Positions 27,321 through 34,949 of a stretch of 64,000 bases of DNA are shown piece after piece. Position 1 is the first letter of the stretch; the number at the start of each line of letters is the position of its first letter. The notes under the pieces are model-generated. The model saw only the letters and a program-made list of their open reading frames with translations. It was not told where the DNA came from and made no database searches. Source of the DNA: Subtercola vilae. Its GTDB lineage: Bacteria; Actinomycetota; Actinomycetes; Actinomycetales; Microbacteriaceae. The stretch spans positions 1 through 64,000 of the forward strand of contig NZ_QYRT01000008.1 in the NCBI RefSeq assembly GCF_004923255.1, given 5' to 3'. A program made the translations under genes and the position numbers.

Positions 27321-28316
27321 ATGAAGGCCCTGCAGTTCACCGCGCAAGACCAGCCCGAAGTGCTCGAGCTGGCCACACCCGAGATCGCCCGTGACGAGGT
27401 GCTCATCGCAGCCCGACGGGTGGGCGTCTGCCACTCCGACATCGACCTGCTGGAGGGTCGTTACATCATTCCGTTCAGTTACCCCATCATCCCGGGTCAC
27501 GAGTGGTCGGGCCAGGTCGCAGCGCTCGGCTCCGACGTGACCGGGTTCACTGTCGGCGACACGGTGGTGGGCGAGTGCGTGATCGGCGATGACCACTTCG
27601 GGTTCTCCATCTCCGGCGCCGGAGCCGAGTACTTCGTCGCCAAGCCGGCCTGGCTGCACAAGGTTCCGAGCGGCCTGTCGTTCGCCGATGCGGCCCTCGT
27701 CGAGCCCTTCAGCGTGGCCTACTCTGCGCTGATGAAGGTCGGCAACGTCAACGCCAGCGACATTCTCGTCGTTCTCGGAGCCGGGCCCATCGGGCTTGCG
27801 GTGACAGCTGGCGCTGCAGCTCTGGGCGCCGTGACGGTGGTCGTCGAGCCGTCAGAAGACCGCCGCGTCGCTGCAACGAAGCTCGGGGCCGCCCACACCG
27901 TGCATCCGGATGCCGCAGCCGAGTTCATCGCCGACCTCTCAAACGGTCGGGGTGCGAATGTGGTGATCGAGTGCAGCGGCCGCCCCGAGGTCATGGCACT
28001 GGCGCTCGAATACGTGGCCAACCGTGGGCGCGTCTGCTACGTGGGCATCGACGTGGGCCGGTCGGCTCCCGCCAAGCTCGGGCTCATCCAGTCGAAAGAG
28101 CTCGCCATCACGGGGGTCATCGGTTCAGAGGGGCTGTGGCCGGCCACGCTTCGCTTCTTGGCCAACACGAAGATCGACCTCAGCCCGCTCATCACCAACG
28201 TCTTTGCTGCCGCCGACGCCCTGCAGGCGCTGGAGTCGGCGCACTCGCCGCAGACAACCATCAAGGCTCACATCGAATTCGATGCACCCCTGCTCGGCGA
28301 CCCCGTGCCGCGCTAG
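27321..28316 (+). CDS. Zinc alcohol dehydrogenase lacking the structural-zinc loop
   Basis: A 331-residue MDR-family enzyme. Catalytic residues are in GVCHSDIDLLEGRY and PGHEWSGQV, and the NAD fold in VLGAGPIGLAV. Where most relatives have four cysteines for structural zinc, this one reads GECVIGDDHFGFSISGAGAEY with a single Cys, so the lobe is shortened. The ATG at 27321 is preferred over a TTG at 27312, with AAGGAAG upstream. It is third in the M24 operon. Its stop codon overlaps the stop of the convergent SDR gene (CTAG). Confidence 0.85.
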   Translation: MKALQFTAQDQPEVLELATPEIARDEVLIAARRVGVCHSDIDLLEGRYIIPFSYPIIPGHEWSGQVAALGSDVTGFTVGDTVVGECVIGDDHFGFSISGAGAEYFVAKPAWLHKVPSGLSFADAALVEPFSVAYSALMKVGNVNASDILVVLGAGPIGLAVTAGAAALGAVTVVVEPSEDRRVAATKLGAAHTVHPDAAAEFIADLSNGRGANVVIECSGRPEVMALALEYVANRGRVCYVGIDVGRSAPAKLGLIQSKELAITGVIGSEGLWPATLRFLANTKIDLSPLITNVFAAADALQALESAHSPQTTIKAHIEFDAPLLGDPVPR

Positions 28317-29092
28317 ACCAGGATCATGCCGCCTTCGATGGCGATGACCTGGCCCGTGATGTAGTCGGAGTCGCTCGACGCCAGAAAGATGGCTGTAGGG
28401 GCGATGTCTTCGGGCTGGGCCGGGCGCCCGAGCAGAATTCCCGCAGCCATCGAGTCGAAGCCGGCGTCACCCTCACCCATCTTCTCGAGGTCGGAGTCGA
28501 GCTTGGTCCAGAGTGGGGTGGCCACCACACCCGGTGCGAAGGCGTTCACGGTGATTCCGTCGCCGGCCAGCGAACGGGCGCCCGCCTGGGTGAGCGAGAT
28601 GACCGCGGCCTTCGAGGCGCTGTAGGGCGCGAAACTCGCGAACGCCGTGCGCCCCGCAATAGATGCGGTGTTGATGATCTTGCCGCCCCCGCCCTGCGCA
28701 AGAAACTGCTTCGCTGCCTCTTGGGTGCCGATGAGCACTCCCAGGGCGTTGATGCGCATGATCAGCTCGAAGTTGCTCTCGGTGATCTCGAGAAACTTCA
28801 TGGGGGAGTTCATGCCTGCGTTGTTGAAGTAGGCGTCGAGGCGCCCGTACTTCTCGACAGTGGCGGCGATGCCGGCCGCGACGGCTACGCGGTCGGATAC
28901 ATCGACCCGCACGGCCAGCGCGCTGCCGCCCGCAGTCGTGATCTGGTCGACCACGCTGTGGGCTGCTTCGAGGTCGAGGTCGGCGAGAACTACGTTGGCG
29001 CCTTCAGCGGCGAGTCCGCGGGCGATGCCGGCCCCGATACCCGAGCCCCCTCCGGTGACGATGATGGTTTTTGCTGTGAGACGGTTCGTCAT
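28313..29092 (-). CDS. Short-chain dehydrogenase resembling acetoin/diacetyl reductase
   Basis: A classical 259-residue SDR: cofactor motif VTGGGSGIGAGIARGL, NNAG at about 89, catalytic Ser in NTASIAG, and YSASKAAV. The segment VNAFAPGVVATPLWTKLDSDL and the end SSDSDYITGQVIAIEGGMILV follow the pattern of BudC-type acetoin reductases. It could interconvert a ketol and diol, in line with the E1-E2 and butanediol-dehydrogenase-like genes upstream. It overlaps the preceding reductase gene by four bases (ATGA). Confidence 0.87.
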   Translation of the reverse strand: MTNRLTAKTIIVTGGGSGIGAGIARGLAAEGANVVLADLDLEAAHSVVDQITTAGGSALAVRVDVSDRVAVAAGIAATVEKYGRLDAYFNNAGMNSPMKFLEITESNFELIMRINALGVLIGTQEAAKQFLAQGGGGKIINTASIAGRTAFASFAPYSASKAAVISLTQAGARSLAGDGITVNAFAPGVVATPLWTKLDSDLEKMGEGDAGFDSMAAGILLGRPAQPEDIAPTAIFLASSDSDYITGQVIAIEGGMILV

Positions 29093-30150
29093 TTCTGCTC
29101 CTGCGCAGTAGTGGGTGGTCGCGTGTCAAGAAGTGCGGTGAGTTCGGCCACGTTGGCGGTATCGGGGCGCAGCTCGCCTGCCTCGATGCGTTCGGCAATG
29201 GCCAGAATGCCCTCGTTCACGGGAACGGGAACGCCGAGTTCGTGGCCGCGCCGAACGATGTACCCGCTGAACGCGTCGAGTTCGGCGCGACGGCCTTTCA
29301 TCCAGTCCTGCAGCACAGCTACGCGGGTGTCGGGCCTCGAATAATGGGCCAGAACCTGGTCGAGCAGGCGAAGTGAGTAGGCGTCGTCAGGGTCGACATC
29401 GGCCTCTGTCATGCCGAAAATGGGAACCATGGTGATGCCGAGGGCACAAGCCACCGCGTAGGCCTCGCGAGAGGCGGCATCCATCACGGGCCGGATGCCA
29501 TCGAATGAGACCGCGGTGAGAAGAGGAACGTCGAGGATAGCCGAGGGCAGCATCTCGGGAATGTTGGCGATGAGCTTCATCCACTTGGCTGCACGAATGT
29601 CGTCGGTGACGCTCGCAATAGCCGCGTGCCCGAGGGCCTCGGCCGCGAGAGCCACGCCGGACACAGCGGCTGCGCCGGGCGAACCCACGGTCATCCATGT
29701 CTCGGATTTGTCGTACTGACGAACCACTACCCCGGGTTCGAACATGTTTGCGGCGATGCCGAGTACGGCCCCCACGGTTCGTTCTTCGCCGCAGATCTCG
29801 GCGATGTCGTCGATGGTCATGCCGTTCTGCAGGCCCACCACCACCGAGTCGGGCTGCAGAAGCGGCTTGATCAATTCGCACACCCAGCGAGTGTCGTATG
29901 ACTTGACCGAGATGAAGACCACGTCGAATGTGTCGCGTAGTTCTGCAACCTGGCACAAGTGGTAGGCCGTCACCGGGGTGACTTCGGTTCTGTCGGGCAG
30001 GTGCACGGTGAGGCCATCGGCGCGCATCGCCTCTACGTGGGCCGGCCACTGGTCGATGAACGTGACATCGAGCCCGGCGCGCACAAGGTCGGCGCCGATA
30101 GAGGCTCCGTTAGCGCCGGTGCCAACGACCGCGAATTTTGCTGGGGACAC
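29089..30150 (-). CDS. Ketopantoate-reductase-like dehydrogenase, paralogue 2
   Basis: A 353-residue PanE-fold reductase with FAVVGTGANGASIGADLVRAG at the start, KSYDTRWVCELIKP, VVGLQNGMTIDDIAEI and AAKWMKLIANIPEMLPSAI. The last segment has Ile-Pro where the other paralogues have Ala-Ala before Glu. GTG at 30150 is chosen because GAGGTG lies just ahead; an in-frame ATG at 30162 is an alternative. It is upstream of and coupled to the SDR gene, and divergent from paralogue 3, with only about 88 bp between them. Confidence 0.86.
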   Translation of the reverse strand: MSPAKFAVVGTGANGASIGADLVRAGLDVTFIDQWPAHVEAMRADGLTVHLPDRTEVTPVTAYHLCQVAELRDTFDVVFISVKSYDTRWVCELIKPLLQPDSVVVGLQNGMTIDDIAEICGEERTVGAVLGIAANMFEPGVVVRQYDKSETWMTVGSPGAAAVSGVALAAEALGHAAIASVTDDIRAAKWMKLIANIPEMLPSAILDVPLLTAVSFDGIRPVMDAASREAYAVACALGITMVPIFGMTEADVDPDDAYSLRLLDQVLAHYSRPDTRVAVLQDWMKGRRAELDAFSGYIVRRGHELGVPVPVNEGILAIAERIEAGELRPDTANVAELTALLDTRPPTTAQEQK

Positions 30151-30195
30151 CGAGCACCTCATCTATGAGTTCAACTGACGTTAATATCGTACGCC

Positions 30196-30223
30196 CTGAC
30201 TGTCGATTGTGTATTCTGACTGT
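30196..30223. promoter_or_regulatory. Direct repeat in a divergent promoter
   Basis: CTGACTGT occurs at 30196-30203 and 30216-30223, exactly 20 bp apart (two helical turns), between divergent reductase genes. This is a plausible regulator site; the regulator is unknown. Confidence 0.4.
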
Positions 30224-30238
30224 ACAAATGGAGGTGCG

Positions 30239-31297
30239 ATGGAGCACACAATTGAAAACGCCCAGCCACGGATCGCAGTGCTCGGCAACGGCGCCAACGG
30301 CTCAGCCATCGGCGTCGATGTGGCCCGCGCCGGGCTCGATGTCACATTCATCGACCAATGGCCCGCCAATGTCGAGGCCATCAGGCTCGACGGCGTGCGT
30401 GTGCAGCTCGCAGGTCACGAGACGGTGACCAGGCCTCCGATTCTGCACCTCTGCGAGGTGGCCACGTTGCGCTCGAAGTTCGACATCGTGCTGCTTCTGG
30501 TGAAGGCCTACGACACGCGGTGGGCGTGCGAACTCATCAAACCCTACGTTGCCGACGGCGGTGTGGTGGTGGGGGTGCAGAACGGGATGACCGGCGACAC
30601 CATCGCGGAGGTTCTCGGCGCGAACCGCGCCCTCGGTGCCGTCATCGAAATCACGTCGGCCATGTACACGCCGGGCATCGTCGAGCGGCACAGCAGTCAC
30701 GAACGATCGTGGTTCGCGGTGGGGCCCGTGCACCCAGACGCTGCCCCGCACGCAGAGGCCGTCGCAGCCGTACTCCGTCATGCGGGAACGGTAGAGGTCA
30801 CCGACGACATTGTGTCGGCCAAGTGGATGAAGCTCATCCTGAATGCGGCCGAACTCGTTCCCTCGGCCATCGTCGACCTCTCGATAGCCGACTGCGCCAG
30901 AGACCCGCTGATGCGGGGGCTGATGCTCGAGGCTGGAAACGAGGCAGTGCGGGCCGCGCAGCTCGAGGGGGCGAGCATCCGGCCCATCTTCGGCATGGCA
31001 GCGACCACCCCTGAAACGTTCGTCGAAACGGTGCTCGACGAGTTGCTGGCTCACTATGTACTCAGCCACTCGCGATCAACTGTGCTGCAAGACTGGATCA
31101 AAGACCGCCACAGCGAGGTCGACGAACTCAACGGTTATGTTGTCGACACCCTGGCGCGCCACGGCGAGCAGGCGCCCGCGAATACGGCGATGGTTGAGTT
31201 CGCACATGCGATTGAGCGGGGCGAGCTCAATCGGGGTCGTCATCTCGGCGGCCCGTTGCGGCAGCGGGTGGCCGAGCTGCGCCCCCTTCCTCGGTGA
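30239..31297 (+). CDS. Ketopantoate-reductase-like dehydrogenase, paralogue 3
   Basis: A 352-residue PanE-fold reductase: AVLGNGANGSAIGVDVARAG, DQWPANVEAIR, KAYDTRWACELIKP, VVGVQNGMTGDTIAEV and AKWMKLILNAAELVPSAIV. The C-terminal Glu-bearing DRHSEVDELNGYVVD matches paralogue 1 most closely. GGAGGTG is seven bases ahead of the ATG at 30239. It stands alone on the plus strand and converges with the amidohydrolase unit. The substrate is presumably a 2-oxo acid or similar. Confidence 0.87.
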   Translation: MEHTIENAQPRIAVLGNGANGSAIGVDVARAGLDVTFIDQWPANVEAIRLDGVRVQLAGHETVTRPPILHLCEVATLRSKFDIVLLLVKAYDTRWACELIKPYVADGGVVVGVQNGMTGDTIAEVLGANRALGAVIEITSAMYTPGIVERHSSHERSWFAVGPVHPDAAPHAEAVAAVLRHAGTVEVTDDIVSAKWMKLILNAAELVPSAIVDLSIADCARDPLMRGLMLEAGNEAVRAAQLEGASIRPIFGMAATTPETFVETVLDELLAHYVLSHSRSTVLQDWIKDRHSEVDELNGYVVDTLARHGEQAPANTAMVEFAHAIERGELNRGRHLGGPLRQRVAELRPLPR

Positions 31298-31328
31298 AGG
31301 TCAGCCGGCTACGACAGGAATCGCCCGC

Positions 31329-32813
31329 TCACGCCTCCGCGTCAGCCCTCTCCGCGTCGGCCTGGTGCGTCGACGAGTCTTTGTACTGCGTATACGTGTA
31401 GGGGTTGTCGAGCATCTTCGCTTCGGGAGCATCCGGGTTCATACCCTGCGTCCACGCCGGCTCACCCAGCTCGCCCTGCAGGTACTCGACGGTCGACTCG
31501 ACCTGCTTCTTCACCGAGCTGAGCTCGTCGCCGAGCAGCCGGCCGTCGTACTTGGCGATGACCCCATTCACCATGACGGTGTGAACGTCGCCCCGCCCGG
31601 CCTGTAGCGCGATGTGGCCGCTCGGGTTCAGAATCGGGTACATGGTGGGCGAGGCGTCGTTCTTGATCAGCACGATGTCGGCCCGTTTGCCCACCTCGAG
31701 CGACCCGACGATCGAGCCCATGCCGAGGCTCTCGGCACCGCCGCGGGTGGCCCAGTCGACCACGTGCTCGGCCCGCAGGTGCGAATGGGTGACGGTGTCG
31801 CCCTTCTCGTGCGCGCGCATGTGCTCCCAGCCGCGGTCGGCCCCGAGGGTCGAGCGCATCGCCGAGAACAGGTCGCTCGAGAACCAGACCGAGGTGTCGA
31901 CCGACAGCGACACGGGAATGCCGTGCTGGCGCAGGATCCACGACGGCGGGTAGCCCTGCCCGCAGCTCAGTTCGCTCTCGGTCGAGAGTGAGACCGAACC
32001 GCCGGTGGCTGCGATGCGCTGGTACGAGTCGTCGGTCAGCGTTGCCGCGTGCACGTAGACGGTCTCGGGGGTCATGAACCCGTTCTCGTGCATGAGCCTG
32101 ATGCCGTCGTCGTTCGTCGCGCCCCATACTCCAGCGTGGGTGGTGACGGGCAGACCGAGCTCACGGGCCGCCTCGAATGCCGCCCGCTCGGGAAATGCGG
32201 GGTCGCCTGTCACGTCGAACGCCAGCTGAAACTTCAGGTCTTCGGCCCCCGTGTTGTTTTTCTTCAAAAAGTTCACCACGTCGGGGTCGGCCGACCACTC
32301 CCACGGCCCCGCGAAGATGTTGCCATACGCCAGTACGAAGCGGCCACTGGATGCCCGAAGAGCCTCCAGCGCGGCTTCGCCGTGTTCGATCGTGCGGAGC
32401 CCATGCGACCAGTCGACCGTCGTGGTCACCCCCGCATCAATCGCGTCGAGCGCCGACAAGCGGTTGCCGGCGTACACGTCTTCGGGGCGAAAACTCTTAC
32501 CGTGCTCAAGGTAGTACCAGACGAAGTACTGCGTCAGGGTCCAGTCGGCACCGTACCCGCGCATGGCCGTCTGCCACATGTGGCGATGGGTGTCGATCAT
32601 GCCGGGCATCACGATGCCGCCGGTGGCGTCGATCTCGAAGGTGCCGTCGGGCACGGCGAGGCCTGTTCCGATGGCGGCGATATCGGTGCCGATCACCAGA
32701 ACGTCGGCATTCTGGAGTACGCGTCTCTGGGCATCGACGGTGACGACGGTCGCGTGCCGAAAGACGGTGGGGCGGGCATCCGTCGGCAACTCGGGGGTGG
32801 TGTGTTCAGGCAT
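31329..32813 (-). CDS. Amidohydrolase-superfamily hydrolase (cytosine deaminase/TrzA-like)
   Basis: A 494-residue metal hydrolase. Metal ligands are the DTHRH motif in GMIDTHRHMWQTAM, His in TTHAGVWGATND, His in YVHAATLTDD and the Asp in SVDTSVWFSSD. The first motif reads H-x-H. The composite beta-sandwich is formed by both termini (VVTVDAQRRVLQNADVLVIG and VHTVMVNGVIA). This clade deaminates or dechlorinates N-heterocycles or hydrolyses small amides. A long frame upstream to 33266 is not conserved; GAAGGAG precedes the ATG at 32813. It is last in the unit with the LigA/LigB-like, lyase and CoA-transferase genes. Confidence 0.87.
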   Translation of the reverse strand: MPEHTTPELPTDARPTVFRHATVVTVDAQRRVLQNADVLVIGTDIAAIGTGLAVPDGTFEIDATGGIVMPGMIDTHRHMWQTAMRGYGADWTLTQYFVWYYLEHGKSFRPEDVYAGNRLSALDAIDAGVTTTVDWSHGLRTIEHGEAALEALRASSGRFVLAYGNIFAGPWEWSADPDVVNFLKKNNTGAEDLKFQLAFDVTGDPAFPERAAFEAARELGLPVTTHAGVWGATNDDGIRLMHENGFMTPETVYVHAATLTDDSYQRIAATGGSVSLSTESELSCGQGYPPSWILRQHGIPVSLSVDTSVWFSSDLFSAMRSTLGADRGWEHMRAHEKGDTVTHSHLRAEHVVDWATRGGAESLGMGSIVGSLEVGKRADIVLIKNDASPTMYPILNPSGHIALQAGRGDVHTVMVNGVIAKYDGRLLGDELSSVKKQVESTVEYLQGELGEPAWTQGMNPDAPEAKMLDNPYTYTQYKDSSTHQADAERADAEA

Positions 32814-32881
32814 TTTCGACTCCTTCGGCGATGCGGTGAAAAACGTGGGGTGGTGAAAGACTTGGGGCGGTGAAAGAAGAG

Positions 32882-33256
32882 CTAGAGGGCGACCGTGGGG
32901 TAGTCGCGGCCCAGCCAGTGCGACAGCTTCTCGGCGTACTCGCGCTGAAAGGCGAGCGGGCCGGCCTTCGTCTCGTAGTCGTCGTTGTAGAGAGCGATGA
33001 AGATGGTGAGGGTGAGAAAGAAGTGGGCGCCGAGCTCGAAGAGCGTGGCGTAGTCGTGCTCGATGAGGGCCGTGCGCTCGCCGTCGGTGAACGAGAGCCA
33101 CGTGGTCTGTTCGACACGGTTGCTCGCGCCGAGCCATCGGCCGTACTCGTCTTGCCAGCGTTCGACGAGGCTGGCGGGGTCGGCCTTGTAGGCGGCCAGC
33201 AGCGCCGGGTCGCGGTCGACCTGGTAGAGAAACTTGTTCACGTAGTACTTGCTCAT
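32882..33256 (-). CDS. LigA-like small subunit of an extradiol dioxygenase
   Basis: A 124-residue all-helical protein (YYVNKFLYQVDRDPALLAAY, YGRWLGASNRVEQTTWLSFTDGER, LFELGAHFFLTLTIF). It matches the alpha subunit or N-terminal LigA domain of protocatechuate 4,5-dioxygenase, which caps the active site of the LigB subunit. Its ATG overlaps the LigB stop (ATGA), so the two are made together. The C-terminal region is longer than in the smallest LigA proteins and contains YAEKLSHWLGRDYP. Confidence 0.85.
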   Translation of the reverse strand: MSKYYVNKFLYQVDRDPALLAAYKADPASLVERWQDEYGRWLGASNRVEQTTWLSFTDGERTALIEHDYATLFELGAHFFLTLTIFIALYNDDYETKAGPLAFQREYAEKLSHWLGRDYPTVAL

Positions 33257-34113
33257 CGGGGGTCACCTTTCGGGTACCACGTCATGTACATCTCGCGCGT
33301 GTGAAAGAGGTCGAGTTCGTCGACGTAGTCGGCCGGAATGGCGCCGGCGATGCCCATCATCAAGATGAGATCCATGAAGCCGTGGGTGGCATTGCCGGCG
33401 CCGGCCATGCTCTCGTGGGTCACGTTCTCGAGAATCGCGTCGATGTCGCCGCTGGCCAACCAGTCGATGGCTTTGCGGTCGAACACCGGGTCGGGCCCTG
33501 TCTCGCCGAACTGGCGTGGGCCGCCGAGCTCGAGCGAGAGATGGCCGCTGCCCACGGCGGCGATGCGCTGGTCGGAGGGGTACTCATCGATGATGCTGCG
33601 AATGGCCCGGCCGAGGTCGTAGAACCGTTTCGGGCTCGGCAGCGGCGGCGCGAAGATGTTCGTGTAGATCGGCACCACGGGCAGGTCAGCGCCCGGCCTA
33701 GTGGTGATGATGGGGCAGATGATCGAGTGGTCGAGCTTCAGCTCGTGGCTCACCGCGAAGTCGAAACCGCGGTCGAGCAGCCCCTGAAGCATGAAGCCCG
33801 ACAGGTCTTCGTGGCCGTCGAGCAGATACTTCGGGATACCGAACTCGCGTTCCTCGTTGTAGAAGATGGCGTCGTACTTCGGTTGCTTGCCGATCAGAAA
33901 GGCGGGGTAGTTGTCGGAGAAGAACTGGTGAAAGTGGTCGGCGCCCACCATGACGAGAATGTCGGGTTTCGCAGCCGTGAGGGTCTCGCGGTACGCCTCG
34001 ACCTTTCGTTGCCACTCGTCGGCCTGGGCCATCCGGTCTTCTGGCGGCGCGGTGGTGGCCTTGAGGTAGAACGGGTGGTGGGTGGTCGCCAGTACGGCGG
34101 CGAGTTCTGCCAT
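33253..34113 (-). CDS. LigB-type (class III) extradiol ring-cleavage dioxygenase
   Basis: A 286-residue iron(II) dioxygenase catalytic subunit. Probable iron ligands are His12 (ATTHHPFYLK) and His60/62 (VGADHFHQFF), with a Glu in the THESMAGAG helix; the catalytic-base His is in AAVGSGHLSLEL. Class III enzymes open catechol-like rings, gallate, or hydroxypyridine and pyrone rings. LigAB-type enzymes usually act on protocatechuate or gallate, but the neighbours (no LigC or LigI homologues) do not match that standard pathway. It starts three bases before the end of the citryl-CoA-lyase-like gene. Confidence 0.88.
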   Translation of the reverse strand: MAELAAVLATTHHPFYLKATTAPPEDRMAQADEWQRKVEAYRETLTAAKPDILVMVGADHFHQFFSDNYPAFLIGKQPKYDAIFYNEEREFGIPKYLLDGHEDLSGFMLQGLLDRGFDFAVSHELKLDHSIICPIITTRPGADLPVVPIYTNIFAPPLPSPKRFYDLGRAIRSIIDEYPSDQRIAAVGSGHLSLELGGPRQFGETGPDPVFDRKAIDWLASGDIDAILENVTHESMAGAGNATHGFMDLILMMGIAGAIPADYVDELDLFHTREMYMTWYPKGDPR

Positions 34114-34115
34114 GC

Positions 34116-34949
34116 TCAGACTCCTTCCGGCGGCACGTACACCGCATTGCGGTCGACAGAGAAGTACACGTCGGGGCCGATGGGCGTGACCTGCTCTTCG
34201 GCGATGTGGCCGAGCAACCCGGCCGTGCGGGCGAGCAGCGCGAAACCTCGCAGCATGGCTACGGGCAGCCCCAGATCGGCCAGCGCGGCGCCGGCCACCC
34301 CGGCCCCGTTCAGCGGAAGGTTCCTGCCCAACACCTCCTGCTGCACCCGCCCGATGGCGGCGAACAGTTCGAGGTGGGGCCCGAATGTTCCCTCTTCGCG
34401 GGCTATGCGCATGATGACGGGTGTGCGCGGGTCTCCCGTCTTGTGTACCGGATGCCCGAGCCCGGGTATGCGCAGCCCGTCACTCTTCGCCTGCTCGAGC
34501 GCCCGGCGCGCCACGTCGTTCCACGCGTCGGCGCTGAAGCCGCTCGTGTCGTCGCCGAGGCTCTGTACGATCTCGTCGAGGTAGACCCCCGTGTTCTCGG
34601 TCACGCCCAGAAACCGTGAGCCGCCGCCGAGCAGACCCGCTGCGACAGCGCCCTGAATGGAGTCGGGGGCGCTGTAGTAGGTGAGCCGCGCGGCGATGGC
34701 CGTGGGGGTGAAGCCGTGGTCGGCCAGCGACACGAGCACCGCCTCGAACACGCGGCCCTCGCCCTTCGTGGGGCGGCGCTTCGCCACCAGCCAGAACGCG
34801 AGTTCGCCGAAGGTGAGGGCGCCGAGCAGTCCGGTGATGTCCTGGCCCAGCAGGGAGATGCTGGTGAGGTCGCTGGTGCCGATGCCGGTGGGGTAGGTGG
34901 GCTGGGCGGGCTGGCCCGGCTGGGCGGATGCTGTCGGCTGGTCTGTCAC
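34116..34949 (-). CDS. Citrate-synthase-fold lyase (citryl-CoA lyase-like)
   Basis: A 277-residue citrate-synthase-fold protein, much shorter than true citrate synthases (about 400). Conserved pieces are GDDTSGFSADAWNDVARRAL, the His/Asp-rich GLGHPVHKTGDPR and LPLNGAGVAGAALADLG. Relatives cleave citryl-CoA or similar 3-hydroxy-tricarboxylyl-CoA to oxaloacetate and an acyl-CoA. The N-terminal 25 residues are low-complexity Gln/Pro. The GTG at 34949 overlaps the CoA-transferase stop (GTGA), which decides the start. Inferred role: cleave the CoA-activated ring-fission product. Confidence 0.84.
   Translation of the reverse strand: MTDQPTASAQPGQPAQPTYPTGIGTSDLTSISLLGQDITGLLGALTFGELAFWLVAKRRPTKGEGRVFEAVLVSLADHGFTPTAIAARLTYYSAPDSIQGAVAAGLLGGGSRFLGVTENTGVYLDEIVQSLGDDTSGFSADAWNDVARRALEQAKSDGLRIPGLGHPVHKTGDPRTPVIMRIAREEGTFGPHLELFAAIGRVQQEVLGRNLPLNGAGVAGAALADLGLPVAMLRGFALLARTAGLLGHIAEEQVTPIGPDVYFSVDRNAVYVPPEGV

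Noticed and set aside
22552-31297. Calling the three reductases panE (pantothenate synthesis)
   Set aside because: Three tandem-region copies with catabolic neighbours and no other pantothenate genes; the fold fits but the role does not.
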